This document shows positions 8,631 to 19,111 of a stretch of 64,000 nt of DNA, one piece after another. This stretch comes from JAVBMJ01 sp031551275 (GTDB taxonomy: Bacteria; Bacteroidota; Bacteroidia; Bacteroidales; Rikenellaceae): contig JAVBNX010000025.1 of NCBI GenBank assembly GCA_031551275.1, forward strand, positions 11,345 through 75,344, in the 5' to 3' direction. The position numbers were made by a program, and so were the translations under genes. The notes beneath the pieces are model-generated. The model saw only the letters and a program-made list of their open reading frames with translations. It did no database searches and was not told the DNA's origin. The first letter of the stretch is position 1, and each line of letters begins with the position of its first letter.

Positions 8631-9365
8631 TTATCGCAACTTAAAGTCCTGTCCCAGGTACACCTGCCTTACGATGGGGTCGTTTGCCAGGTCCTCGGCC
8701 GATCCTGCCTTGAGTATCTTCCCCTCGAAGAGCAGGTAGGTCCTGTCCGTGATGGTCAACGTCTCGTGGACGTTGTGGTCGGTAATGATTACCCCGATGT
8801 TCTTGCCTTTCAACGTGCTGACGATGTTCTGTATATCCTCCACGGCGATGGGGTCCACCCCGGCGAAGGGCTCGTCCAGCAAAATGAATTTCGGGTTGAT
8901 GGCCACCGCCCGCGCGATCTCCGTGCGCCTGCGCTCACCCCCGGAGAGCTGAATGCCCAAACTCTTGCGCACCTTCTGCAAACGGAACTCCTCGATCAGG
9001 TTCTCCATCCGCTCCTTCTGGTACTCCTTCGAGAAGTCGGTCATTTCGAGTACCGCCTTGATGTTGTCCTCCACGCTCAACCTGCGGAACACCGAGGCCT
9101 CCTGCGCGAGGTAGCCGACCCCTTTCTGCGCCCTTCTGTAAACGGGCTCGTCGGTCAGCTCGATGGTCTGGTCGTCGCTTTCGAGGTAGATCCTCCCCCC
9201 GTTGGGTTTGATCAATCCGACGATCATGTAGAAGGTGGTGGTTTTCCCGGCTCCGTTGGGCCCCAGAAGCCCCACGATCTCACCCTGTTGCACCTCGATC
9301 GACACCTGGTCCACTACGGTCCTGGTTTTGTATCGTTTGACGAGGTCGGTCGTGTATAGGCGCAT
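8631..9365 (-). CDS. lptB: LPS export ABC transporter ATP-binding protein LptB
   Basis: Cytoplasmic ATPase of the LptB2FG complex that extracts lipopolysaccharide from the inner membrane. The 244-residue protein has Walker A GPNGAGKTT, an LSGGERRR signature, Walker B FILLDEPFAGVDP and the H-loop ITDHNV, and it starts MRLYTTDLVKRYK as LptB proteins do. No membrane subunit is encoded beside it; lptF/G must lie elsewhere. A -7 box lies 21 bases upstream of the start, so it is probably the first gene of the lptB-aroA-aroC run. Confidence 0.93.
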   Translation of the reverse strand: MRLYTTDLVKRYKTRTVVDQVSIEVQQGEIVGLLGPNGAGKTTTFYMIVGLIKPNGGRIYLESDDQTIELTDEPVYRRAQKGVGYLAQEASVFRRLSVEDNIKAVLEMTDFSKEYQKERMENLIEEFRLQKVRKSLGIQLSGGERRRTEIARAVAINPKFILLDEPFAGVDPIAVEDIQNIVSTLKGKNIGVIITDHNVHETLTITDRTYLLFEGKILKAGSAEDLANDPIVRQVYLGQDFKLR

Positions 9366-9386
9366 AAAAATCTTCCAATTTTTTTA

Positions 9387-9394
9387 CAAAGTTA
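9387..9394 (-). promoter_or_regulatory. -7 promoter box for lptB
   Basis: Read on the minus strand this is TAACTTTG, an exact match to TAnnTTTG, 21 bases before the lptB start. No clear TTTG -33 element was found at the expected spacing. A weaker plus-strand TACCTTTA at 9416-9423 could serve recQ, which is divergent. Confidence 0.55.
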
Positions 9395-9453
9395 ATGAAT
9401 TTTCAAAAATATCGTTACCTTTAACAAGCCAATGGATGAATGTATAGTATAAT

Positions 9454-11652
<2,199 letters not shown>

Positions 11653-11705
11653 TGGCTGAAACGCAGTTTGTTACAGCAGCGACTGAACTCCAAATACGAT
11701 CGCCT

Positions 11706-12719
11706 ATGAAATGGTTTTACGCCGTTGTATGCTTCCTGCTCCTGCCCGCATTCGTGCTCGCCCAGAGTCCGATGCAGCCGAAACTTGTCAAAGCCAAAGG
11801 GGACTACTCTTTCCCCAAAGGTGTTTATGTCTTCCCGAAAAAGTTATTCGACCGCTACGACCGCAGGGATATCATTGCCTACGAAAAAGCCAATATAAGT
11901 GCGTCCTACGTCGAGTACCAGGGTGGTAGGCAGACCATCGCAACCATTTATGCTTACCCTGCGGCCCCAGCGGCGGAAAACCGCTTAAGGACCAACTTTG
12001 TCGAGATACTGACGGCGATCGCTCCTGTGGCCGAAGCGGTGGATGATATCGAGGCCTTTCCGCTTACCGCCACCGACGGGCAATACACCTGCAACGGTTA
12101 TGCCGCTCTCTTCAACACCCTGAACGGGGCCATTTCCGAATTGGTTTTCTTCGAGTGTGGCGAATGGTACTACAAGATCCGCATCACGACCGAACTGCTT
12201 GACCGGGCCGGCGTGGACTCCCTTACCGCACAAATCCTCTCGGCCTACAATCCTGCCGCCCTGACGGCAAACAAGCCCCTGGGCCGCCATGCCACCCTGG
12301 AGTTGGCCTCCGGTCTGCAAGCCGATATAGCCTTGAGTGTCTGTGTGCTTGCCGACATAATGGCACGGTCCTCCTGGGCAATGGAAAACATTAGCGAAGG
12401 GGAACGCGCTTCCGGTGTCCCCGATATCTACGTGGAGATGTACGAAGCCGGATTCAAGGCTTTCGCCTCCGTTGCCCGTGAGCGTGACCCTGCGACCGAT
12501 GACAAGACCCGCCGCTACATAGAGGAGGTGTGCGAAATCGTCGATTCGGGCTTTCTGCGCGAATTCCTTATAGAACAACTCTACACTATCGTTAAACTCC
12601 CCGAAGGTTTCATCCCTGACGACGAAGGCTATGAAAAGTGGAAAGCCGGCCGTGAATTCGCCGTTGACTTAGACCGCCGCTTCTCGCAGATCCTATACGG
12701 AGGCAAAAAGAAAAAATAA
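11706..12719 (+). CDS. Secreted protein of unknown function, tandem paralogue 1
   Basis: Protein of 337 residues with a signal peptide ending around VLAQS. The ATG at 11706 is chosen because it opens directly into the signal peptide; an upstream GTG overlapping the recQ stop would add 18 polar residues. It aligns along its whole length with the next gene: K.KG.Y.FPKGVY near the start, YTCNGY, LSFFECG/LVFFECG, AYNPA.LTA, W A.EN.S.GERASGVPDIY, and a C-terminal GFLREFLI.QLY..KLP.GF.PD.EG..KWK.GR. I do not recognise the family. It begins 53 bases after recQ and is followed by its paralogue after two bases. Confidence 0.8.
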   Translation: MKWFYAVVCFLLLPAFVLAQSPMQPKLVKAKGDYSFPKGVYVFPKKLFDRYDRRDIIAYEKANISASYVEYQGGRQTIATIYAYPAAPAAENRLRTNFVEILTAIAPVAEAVDDIEAFPLTATDGQYTCNGYAALFNTLNGAISELVFFECGEWYYKIRITTELLDRAGVDSLTAQILSAYNPAALTANKPLGRHATLELASGLQADIALSVCVLADIMARSSWAMENISEGERASGVPDIYVEMYEAGFKAFASVARERDPATDDKTRRYIEEVCEIVDSGFLREFLIEQLYTIVKLPEGFIPDDEGYEKWKAGREFAVDLDRRFSQILYGGKKKK

Positions 12720-12721
12720 CG

Positions 12722-13735
12722 ATGCCGAAGTGGCTTAACCTCATATTGCTCTTATCGCTCTTACCGGCAGCGGCCTTTCCCCTGGAACCGACCCCGCTGC
12801 CGGTAAAGGCCAAGGGCGGTTACACTTTCCCCAAAGGCGTCTACGCCTTTGAGGATAATCTCTTTGAGGGCTACGTGCGAGGCCCGGTCACGGCTTTCGA
12901 CCAGGACATGAGCTACAACATAGCCGTCGCCTACTACAAACGCGACGAGGGCAAGCTGACGCTCTTCTCTCTGAACATCTACGCCGCGGGCCTGCCCATG
13001 GAGAACCGTTTGCGGTTGAATTTCCTCGACCCGCTCGCTTTCTCCATCCGCAACGACCAGGCGACCGACATTTCCCTTTCGCCCCTGGGCGCGACCAACG
13101 GCACCTACACCTGCAACGGCTACCGGGCGACCTACCTGACCGGGGAGGGCAACCTCTCCTCGCTCTCCTTCTTCGAGTGCGGCCACTGGTTCTACTCCCT
13201 GCGTGTGATCTCCGATTCGCTCGACCGTCCCGGCATGGATGCCCTCTCGGAGCGTATCATCGCCGCCTACAATCCCGCCGACCTGACCGCGGCGTCCCCC
13301 GCGGGAAGCCAAACCGTCATCGGCCTGGACGACCAGTTCGCCGGCGACTCCGTGCGGATGCAATGCGAGGTCACGGCCGCCCGGGGCAGGGCCGTCTGGG
13401 CTTTGGAGAACGTCAGCGCGGGCGAGAGGGCCTCGGGCGTCCCGGATATCTACCTCGATATGTACGCGGCAGGCTTTGTGAGCATCGCCCTGGCTGCCGA
13501 CAGCCTGCAGGTGCACGCCGCCCCCGAGACCAAACGCTACATCGAGGACGTGTGCGCGATCATCGGGTCCGGCTTCCTGCGCGAATTTCTGATCGGCCAA
13601 CTCTACGACGTGGCCAAACTCCCGCCCGGCTTCACTCCCGACATGGAGGGCTTCCTCAAATGGAAAGAGGGTCGCGATTTGATCGTCGACCTTACCCCGC
13701 GCCTCTCGCGCATCACATACATCAGCAAAGATTAA
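12722..13735 (+). CDS. Secreted protein of unknown function, tandem paralogue 2
   Basis: Protein of 337 residues, the same length as its upstream paralogue, with a signal peptide (MPKWLNLILLLSLLPAAAFP). It retains every shared landmark of the pair, including GERASGVPDIY and GFLREFLIGQLYD, so the duplication is of a whole gene. Its codon use is more GC-rich than that of the first copy. No catalytic motif is recognisable. A short CATAGG/CCTATG hairpin (13750-13765) lies downstream but lacks a T tract. Confidence 0.8.
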   Translation: MPKWLNLILLLSLLPAAAFPLEPTPLPVKAKGGYTFPKGVYAFEDNLFEGYVRGPVTAFDQDMSYNIAVAYYKRDEGKLTLFSLNIYAAGLPMENRLRLNFLDPLAFSIRNDQATDISLSPLGATNGTYTCNGYRATYLTGEGNLSSLSFFECGHWFYSLRVISDSLDRPGMDALSERIIAAYNPADLTAASPAGSQTVIGLDDQFAGDSVRMQCEVTAARGRAVWALENVSAGERASGVPDIYLDMYAAGFVSIALAADSLQVHAAPETKRYIEDVCAIIGSGFLREFLIGQLYDVAKLPPGFTPDMEGFLKWKEGRDLIVDLTPRLSRITYISKD

Positions 13736-13839
13736 GAGTCCTCCCGCGCCATAGGAACCCCTATGCCTTGCTCGGCGGGCAAAAAAATCGTCTGGCGAGA
13801 ACCAAAAATCATTTCGTTCGAAAATTTAGACAAACTCTA

Positions 13840-14625
13840 ATGCAGGTAAGAGCCAAGAAACACTTAGGACAACACTTTCTAACCGACCAATCCATCGCCC
13901 AACGGATCGCCGCCGCCATCGGCGAGTCTCCCCAACCGCCCCGCAGCGTCCTGGAAGTGGGCTGCGGCATGGGCGTGCTGACCCAATACCTTTTAAAGAG
14001 GGACGACGTTACCTTGTACGGCATCGAGGTCGACACCGAGTCGATCGCCTACCTCCACCAGCACTTCCCCCAATTCACCCCCCGGCTCACGGAGGGCGAT
14101 TTTTTGCGCATGGACCTGGCCGCGCTATACCCCGACGGCCTGCGTCTGATCGGCAACTTCCCCTACAACATCTCCTCGCAGATCTTCTTCAAGGTCCTGG
14201 ACTACCGCGACCTGGTCCCCGAGGTGGTCGGCATGGTCCAGCGCGAGGTGGCCTGGCGGATCGCCTCCCCGCCGGGAGGCCGCGACAACGGCATTTTGAG
14301 CATCCTTCTGCAAGCCTGGTACGACATCGAATACCTCTTCACGGTCGACGAGCATGCCTTCGTCCCCCCGCCTAAAGTAAAGAGTGCGGTGATCCGCCTC
14401 AAGCGCAATACCCGCAATGAATTAGGGTGCGACGAAAAACTCTTCATCAAGGTGGTCAAGGCCGCCTTCGGCCAGCGCCGCAAGATGCTCCGCAACGCCC
14501 TTCGCGCCATTTTCGGCGACTTCGGCGGCGAGGTCCACCCCTTCTTCACCCTGCGCGCCGAGGTGCTCTCGGTCGACGATTTCATCTCCCTGACCAACTG
14601 GGTGGAGCAACATAAGGAACGGTAA
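13840..14625 (+). CDS. rsmA: 16S rRNA (adenine1518/1519-N6)-dimethyltransferase (KsgA)
   Basis: Dimethylates two adjacent adenines in the 3' terminal hairpin of 16S rRNA during 30S maturation. The 261-residue protein begins MQVRAKKHLGQHFL, the standard KsgA N-terminus, which fixes the start at 13840 although the frame is open far upstream. SAM motif I is VLEVGCGMG and the catalytic motif IV is NFPYNIS (the family usually has NLPYNIS). The C-terminal FGQRRKMLRNAL signature is present. Confidence 0.95.
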   Translation: MQVRAKKHLGQHFLTDQSIAQRIAAAIGESPQPPRSVLEVGCGMGVLTQYLLKRDDVTLYGIEVDTESIAYLHQHFPQFTPRLTEGDFLRMDLAALYPDGLRLIGNFPYNISSQIFFKVLDYRDLVPEVVGMVQREVAWRIASPPGGRDNGILSILLQAWYDIEYLFTVDEHAFVPPPKVKSAVIRLKRNTRNELGCDEKLFIKVVKAAFGQRRKMLRNALRAIFGDFGGEVHPFFTLRAEVLSVDDFISLTNWVEQHKER

Positions 14626-14662
14626 TTGCAGTTGCCATTGTGCAACCACAATTCGAACAGCC

Positions 14663-15265
14663 ATGAAAAAAGCGATCCTTATCCTTGCAGGCACCCTTTT
14701 GTGCTACGCCGCCCAGGCCCAATGGGGCGTCCAGGCGGGCTTGACCTTCAACAACCTGAAACGCGGCGACGTCTCCACCGCCGACGATATGTTCCATAAA
14801 TCCACCGGTTTTCTGGCCGGCGTGACCTACGATCTGAACCTGATCATGGGCCTGGGCATCAACACGGGCCTGTTGTACGTGCAGCGCAACGTCAAGGAGG
14901 AGAACCAGATGGTGGGCACCGACACCGACAACCCGCCCGCCAACGACCGCTTCAGCAACCTCGAACTCCCCTTGAACCTGAAATACACGTTCAACATCAT
15001 CCCCATCGTCAAGCCTTTCGCCACGGCGGGCGTCTACGTCGACTGCGGCATCGGCGGCAAGGTCCTGGGCAAGAGCATCGACTACGGCGAGACCTACAAC
15101 CGCTGGTCGTCGGGCCTGCTGCTGGGCCTGGGCGTGGACGTGATCAAGCACATCCGGGTAATGTACCAGTACGATATGGGCCTCTCCGATATGACCCCCT
15201 CGGCCTGGGACCAGACCAAAGTAACCTCCCGCACCCACCGCCTCTCGCTGGGCTTTATCTTCTGA
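14663..15265 (+). CDS. Outer-membrane beta-barrel protein (PorT/OmpA-barrel-like)
   Basis: Protein of 200 residues with a signal peptide (MKKAILILAGTLLCYAAQAQ) followed by WGVQAGLTFNNL, the usual opening strand of small Bacteroidota barrels. Alternating hydrophobic/polar strands continue to a C-terminal aromatic end (HRLSLGFIF), as expected for a protein inserted by the BAM complex. It is a member of the broad barrel family; no specific function can be assigned. It follows rsmA by 37 bases. Confidence 0.8.
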   Translation: MKKAILILAGTLLCYAAQAQWGVQAGLTFNNLKRGDVSTADDMFHKSTGFLAGVTYDLNLIMGLGINTGLLYVQRNVKEENQMVGTDTDNPPANDRFSNLELPLNLKYTFNIIPIVKPFATAGVYVDCGIGGKVLGKSIDYGETYNRWSSGLLLGLGVDVIKHIRVMYQYDMGLSDMTPSAWDQTKVTSRTHRLSLGFIF

Positions 15266-15291
15266 CGCGCCTTTAGCACGCATTTTGCATG

Positions 15292-15316
15292 ATCGCATAA
15301 AAACCTTATGCGATGA
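15292..15316 (+). promoter_or_regulatory. Inverted repeat over the ZIP transporter start codon
   Basis: ATCGCATAA (15292-15300) and TTATGCGAT (15306-15314) form a perfect 9-bp inverted repeat with a five-base loop. The right arm includes the first two bases of the ZIP start ATG at 15313. An out-of-frame ATG at 15308 reads only ATG CGA TGA, a minimal upstream frame overlapping the true start. It may be a translation-control hairpin or a dyad operator for a metal regulator. Confidence 0.5.
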
Positions 15317-16074
15317 TACTTAACTGCGCCCTTGTCGGCCTTCTGGCCGGTTCCGCCATCCTGATCGGAGCCCTGCTGGGCATGTACCTGAAAGTCGGCA
15401 ACAAGGTGGTCGCCGCCGTGATGGCCTTCGGCGCGGGCGTGCTGATCTCGGCTTTGTCGATCGACCTTTTGGAGGACGCCTTCGACAAATACTCCAACGC
15501 CTGGGTCATGGCAGCCGCCTTCGTGGGCGGTGCTTTGGTCTTCGTGGGCGGCGACTGGCTGATCGACTCCAAGGGCGGCAAGTTCCGCCGCCACTCCCAC
15601 GCCCAAACCCCCGAGGGCAAGAAACAGCTCGCCGCCGGGGGCAACATCGGCCTGGCCATCCTACTGGGCACCATCCTCGACGGCATCCCCGAATCCTTCG
15701 TGGTGGGGGCATCCCTGAGCGAGGGCGGCACGGTGGGCTGGGTCTTTATCGCTGCCGTCTTTTTGAGCAACCTGCCCGAAGGCATGTCCGGCACGATGGG
15801 CATGAAACTGGCCGGCATGCCCAACGCCCGGATCTGGCTCTGGTGGCTGATTACCCTCTTGATCACCGTGATCGCCTCCATCTGCGGCGGCCTCTTCCTG
15901 GCCGGAGCCCCCGACCAGGCCAAGTTGGCGACGGTAGCCTTCGCCTCGGGCGCGATCCTCGCCATGCTCTGCGACACGATGATCCCCGAAGCCTTCAAAT
16001 TCGGCGGCCGCGCCGTGGCATTAATTACCGTGGTAGGTTTTTTACTCTCCTTCTTGATGAGTAAACTATTCTAG
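15313..16074 (+). CDS. ZIP family divalent metal transporter
   Basis: Inner-membrane protein of 253 residues with about eight hydrophobic segments. The ZIP signature is in the helix containing GTILDGIPESFVVGAS and the following FLSNLPEGMSG, which supply the metal-binding H/N/E residues of transmembrane helices 4 and 5; here the usual His of HNxPEG is Asp (DGIPE) or Asn (SNLPEG). A His-containing loop (RRHSH) lies between helices 3 and 4. Likely substrates are zinc, iron or manganese. The start codon lies in an inverted repeat, which hints at metal-responsive control. Confidence 0.85.
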   Translation: MILNCALVGLLAGSAILIGALLGMYLKVGNKVVAAVMAFGAGVLISALSIDLLEDAFDKYSNAWVMAAAFVGGALVFVGGDWLIDSKGGKFRRHSHAQTPEGKKQLAAGGNIGLAILLGTILDGIPESFVVGASLSEGGTVGWVFIAAVFLSNLPEGMSGTMGMKLAGMPNARIWLWWLITLLITVIASICGGLFLAGAPDQAKLATVAFASGAILAMLCDTMIPEAFKFGGRAVALITVVGFLLSFLMSKLF

Positions 16075-16382
16075 CCCCCTACACGATAGAGCTTAAGATA
16101 AGCAAAGACGGCAATAACCGCCGAAACGACCAGGATTACGAGCACGACATCCCAAACGATCTGCCGTCTCTTCTCTTTGCGCAGTTGTTTTTTGATCCCG
16201 GCGCGGATTTCCGCCAATACCTCGGGCGGAATATCCTTATCGGGCACCCCTGGGCGGGGATTGTGCGGCGAATTGAGGTACAACTGTTTGATCCGGGCCA
16301 GGTTCTTGCGCTTGTCGATCAACATCCCGCGGTTGTGCTTTTGCCGCATATTGGAGTCCGATACCGTTCCGAAAAAGCTCAT
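16071..16382 (-). CDS. Small single-helix membrane protein, paired paralogue A
   Basis: About 103 residues. The ATG at 16382 gives MSFFGTVSDSN, matching the start of its upstream paralogue (MSFAGTVMDAN), so it is preferred over ATGs at 16412 and 16442. It shares NR..LI..RK..ARI...YLNSPHNP, then IPPE.LA.IRAGIK.QL.KE and a single C-terminal transmembrane helix. No known domain was recognised. Its TAG stop is interleaved with the stop of the convergent ZIP gene in the palindrome CTAG. Confidence 0.7.
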   Translation of the reverse strand: MSFFGTVSDSNMRQKHNRGMLIDKRKNLARIKQLYLNSPHNPRPGVPDKDIPPEVLAEIRAGIKKQLRKEKRRQIVWDVVLVILVVSAVIAVFAYLKLYRVGG

Positions 16383-16446
16383 GGCAGTTTGTTTTAGTGA
16401 TGTGATTTTCATTTCCTGTTCGATCGTCAGCCCTTCTTGCATATCC

Positions 16447-16749
16447 CTAAATCCGAATCGTCAACATCGCCATAAGCCCGACCCCCGTCAAAACGGCGAG
16501 CGAGAAGATAATAATACCGATCGTGCGCTGCCGTATCCTCTCCTTGGCAAGCTGCACTTTGATTCCTGCCCTGATCTTAGCCAGCGCCTCGGGCGGGATC
16601 TCCGCCATCTTCCCGCCGCGGTTGGGATTGTGCGGCGAGTTGAGGTACATCTCCCTGATCCGGGCTATACGTTTTCGGTTGTGAATCAGCAATTCCCTGT
16701 TCTGCCGTTGCCGGTTGTTGGCATCCATTACTGTCCCCGCAAAACTCAT
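16447..16749 (-). CDS. Small single-helix membrane protein, paired paralogue B
   Basis: Protein of 100 residues, soluble N-terminal part of about 75 residues and one C-terminal transmembrane helix (IIIFSLAVLTGVGLMAML), so it is probably tail-anchored with the N-terminus in the cytoplasm. The YLNSPHNP motif and IPPEALAKIRAGIK segment are shared with the next gene. It lies 25 bases downstream of the FAD oxidoreductase stop and may be in its operon. Function unknown. Confidence 0.7.
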   Translation of the reverse strand: MSFAGTVMDANNRQRQNRELLIHNRKRIARIREMYLNSPHNPNRGGKMAEIPPEALAKIRAGIKVQLAKERIRQRTIGIIIFSLAVLTGVGLMAMLTIRI

Positions 16750-16773
16750 AGCCGCAAATTTTAATACCGCAAT

Positions 16774-18324
16774 TTACAACTTTTCCGCAATTTGCATAGC
16801 AATTTTCTCCGCAATCCGCTGCCCATCCACCGCCGAAGAGAGTATCCCCCCCGCATACCCCGCCCCCTCGGCGGCGGGATAGAGCCCCTCGGCCTGCGGA
16901 TGGCAAAGCGTCTCGGGATCGCGCGGTATGCGCACGGGCGACGAAGTCCGCGATTCGACCCCGACCACTACGGCCTGCTCGGTCAGAAACCCGCGCATCT
17001 TCCCCCCGAACGACCGGAATCCGCCCCTGAGCGCCTGCGCCACGAACTTGGGCAACACTTGATTCAGCGGTACCGAAGTAAGCCCCGGACGGTAGGAACA
17101 TTCGGGCAGACTGGCGGAAGCCCTGCCGGTCAAAAAATCCGTCAACCGCTGCGCCGGAGCCTTCTGCGCTCCGCCGCCCGCCAATGCCGCCGCCTGCTCG
17201 ATCCGCTTGCGCAGCCTGAGCCCGGCCAGCGCGTCCTCGCCGCCGAAATCCTCCACCCGGATCTCGGTCACAATCCCCGAGTTGGCCCACACCGAGTTGC
17301 GCCCCGAATGGGACATCCCGTTGACCACCAATTCATCCGGCGCGGTCATGGCCGGCACGATGATCCCGCCCGGACACATACAGAACGAGTAGACCCCACG
17401 CCCCCCGATCTGCGAGACGAGCGAGTAGGCCGCCGCCGGAAGCAAAGGGTTGCGCTCCGGCGCGTGGTACTGTATCTTATCGATCAAACCCTGCGGATGC
17501 TCCACGCGAACGCCCAGCGCGAAAGACTTGGCCTGCAACTGGATACCCGCACTTTCCAGCGCCAGGTAAATATCCTCCGCCGAGTGCCCGGTAGCCAAAA
17601 TTACCGCCGTGCCCTCAACCGTATCATCTCCGCATTTGACCCCGAGGATCCGCCCGTCGCGCAACAAAAAGCCGTCGACCTTCGCCCCGAAACGTATCTC
17701 CCCGCCGCAATCGACGATGCTTTTGCGCATGTTGGAGATAATGGTGGGCAAAAGATCGCTCCCGATATGCGGATGCGCCTCATAAAGGATCTCTTCCGGC
17801 GCGCCGTGGCAAACGAACAACTCCAGGGCCCGCCGTCCGTCCCCGCGCTTGTGCGACCGCGTGTAGAGCTTTCCGTCCGAGAAAGTCCCCGCCCCGCCCT
17901 CGCCGTAGGCGTAATTCGACTCCGGATCGAGCCCCTGTCCCCGGTTCAACGCGGCAATATCGCGCTTCCGTTCGCTCACCCCGCGCCCCCGTTCCAGGAT
18001 CACGGGTTTCAACCCCTTCTCGATCAGCGTCAAAGCCGCGAACAACCCCGCGGGCCCCGCCCCGATAATAACAACCTCTTGCGCCTTGCTCACATCCCGC
18101 GCCCTGAACCCCTCCACGGCAGGCACGGCCTCCCCTTTAAGGAAAACCTCGACCGAAAGGTTGATCACGGGATTCTTTTTGCGCGCGTCGATCGAGCGCC
18201 TGAGCACCCTGACCGACGCAACGTTTCCGGGATCCACCCCGGCTTTTCTGGCCGCGATTCCGCGGCAAAGTTCCACATCGGCAGCCTGTTCGGGCCTCAG
18301 TACAAGGGAAATTAGGTGGGGCAT
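16774..18324 (-). CDS. FAD-dependent oxidoreductase (COG2509-like)
   Basis: Protein of 516 residues. After a family-specific N-terminal domain of about 80 residues it has a Rossmann FAD-binding motif IIGAGPAGLFAAL near residues 90-102, an ATGHSAEDI segment, and a C-terminal GAGYAGGILSSAVDG FAD-binding motif. It resembles the uncharacterised COG2509 group, with the conserved FCMCPGG cysteine segment that may be redox-active. Cytosolic. Two small membrane proteins follow on the same strand; the gene is divergent from the mannosyltransferase. Confidence 0.85.
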   Translation of the reverse strand: MPHLISLVLRPEQAADVELCRGIAARKAGVDPGNVASVRVLRRSIDARKKNPVINLSVEVFLKGEAVPAVEGFRARDVSKAQEVVIIGAGPAGLFAALTLIEKGLKPVILERGRGVSERKRDIAALNRGQGLDPESNYAYGEGGAGTFSDGKLYTRSHKRGDGRRALELFVCHGAPEEILYEAHPHIGSDLLPTIISNMRKSIVDCGGEIRFGAKVDGFLLRDGRILGVKCGDDTVEGTAVILATGHSAEDIYLALESAGIQLQAKSFALGVRVEHPQGLIDKIQYHAPERNPLLPAAAYSLVSQIGGRGVYSFCMCPGGIIVPAMTAPDELVVNGMSHSGRNSVWANSGIVTEIRVEDFGGEDALAGLRLRKRIEQAAALAGGGAQKAPAQRLTDFLTGRASASLPECSYRPGLTSVPLNQVLPKFVAQALRGGFRSFGGKMRGFLTEQAVVVGVESRTSSPVRIPRDPETLCHPQAEGLYPAAEGAGYAGGILSSAVDGQRIAEKIAMQIAEKL

Positions 18325-18339
18325 AACAAATAATTTCTA

Positions 18340-18347
18340 CAAAAGTA
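18340..18347 (-). promoter_or_regulatory. -7 box for the FAD oxidoreductase
   Basis: Reads TACTTTTG on the minus strand, matching TAnnTTTG, 15 bases before the start at 18324. It abuts the plus-strand -7 box at 18349-18356, leaving one base between them. Confidence 0.5.
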
Positions 18348-18348
18348 G

Positions 18349-18356
18349 TACATTTG
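18349..18356 (+). promoter_or_regulatory. -7 box for the mannosyltransferase-pyrC pair
   Basis: TACATTTG matches TAnnTTTG and lies 25 bases before the ATG at 18382. No clean TTTG -33 element is visible. It is back-to-back with the divergent box at 18340-18347. Confidence 0.5.
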
Positions 18357-18381
18357 TGCGACTATTCCCCTTCCCGTGCAG

Positions 18382-19110
18382 ATGAAAAAGGTAGTTATCA
18401 TCCCCACATACAACGAAAAAGAGAACGTCGGCGCGATGATCGACAAGGTAATGTCCCTGCCGCAGGGTTTTGACCTGCTGGTGGTCGACGACGCTTCGCC
18501 CGACGGCACGGCCGGGATCGTCCTCGGGCGCGTCCAGCAGTACGGCGAGAGGGTCAACCTGCTGGAACGCTCCGGCAAACTGGGCCTTGGAACCGCCTAC
18601 ATCGCGGGTTTCCGTTGGGCTTTGGAACGCGACTACGACTACATCTTCGAGATGGACGTCGACTTTTCCCACAACCCCGACGATTTGCCCCGCCTGCTCG
18701 AGCAGGCCCAAAACGGGGCCGGGATGGTGGTGGGCTCGCGGTATTGCTCGGGCGTGAACGTGGTCAACTGGCCGATGAAACGCCTGCTGCTCTCCTTCTA
18801 CGCCTCGATGTACGTGCGCTGCGTGACCCGTATGCCCGTGCGCGACGCCACGGCGGGTTTTGTCTGCTACTCCGCTGAAACCCTGAGAACCATAGACTTG
18901 GACCGCGTCAAAATGAAGGGCTACGGCTTCCAGATCGAAATGAAATACTCCGCCTGGAAACTGGGTTTCCCGATCAAGGAGGTCTCGATCATCTTCGTCG
19001 ACCGCGTGCTGGGCAGCTCGAAAATGAGCGGCAGCATCTTCGGCGAGGCCTTCTGGGGGGTGATCGGCCTGCGTTTCAGGTGCATCAAACCCTCGAAACG
19101 AAGCTGCTGA
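18382..19110 (+). CDS. Polyprenol-phosphate mannosyltransferase (Dpm1-like, GT2)
   Basis: About 242 residues. It opens MKKVVIIPTYNEKENV, the N-terminal nucleotide-sugar motif of dolichol-phosphate-mannose synthases, followed by LLVVDDASPDGT and the DxD-like EMDVDFSHNP. The late segment FVDRVLGSSKMSG is the family signature. It lacks C-terminal membrane helices, so it is the soluble Dpm1 type that transfers a hexose from GDP-mannose (or a similar donor) to a lipid carrier for envelope glycosylation. A GTG at 18376 is an alternative start. pyrC follows after one base. Confidence 0.88.
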   Translation: MKKVVIIPTYNEKENVGAMIDKVMSLPQGFDLLVVDDASPDGTAGIVLGRVQQYGERVNLLERSGKLGLGTAYIAGFRWALERDYDYIFEMDVDFSHNPDDLPRLLEQAQNGAGMVVGSRYCSGVNVVNWPMKRLLLSFYASMYVRCVTRMPVRDATAGFVCYSAETLRTIDLDRVKMKGYGFQIEMKYSAWKLGFPIKEVSIIFVDRVLGSSKMSGSIFGEAFWGVIGLRFRCIKPSKRSC

Positions 19111-19111
19111 G

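Noticed and set aside
7449..9359. Very long open frame (636 codons) antisense to aroA and lptB
   Set aside because: Runs across two well-supported minus-strand genes with atypical His/Arg/Gln composition; a codon-bias artefact of high GC.
13750..13765. Terminator after the second tandem secreted gene
   Set aside because: Only a six-base CATAGG/CCTATG stem with no T tract follows; too weak to call.
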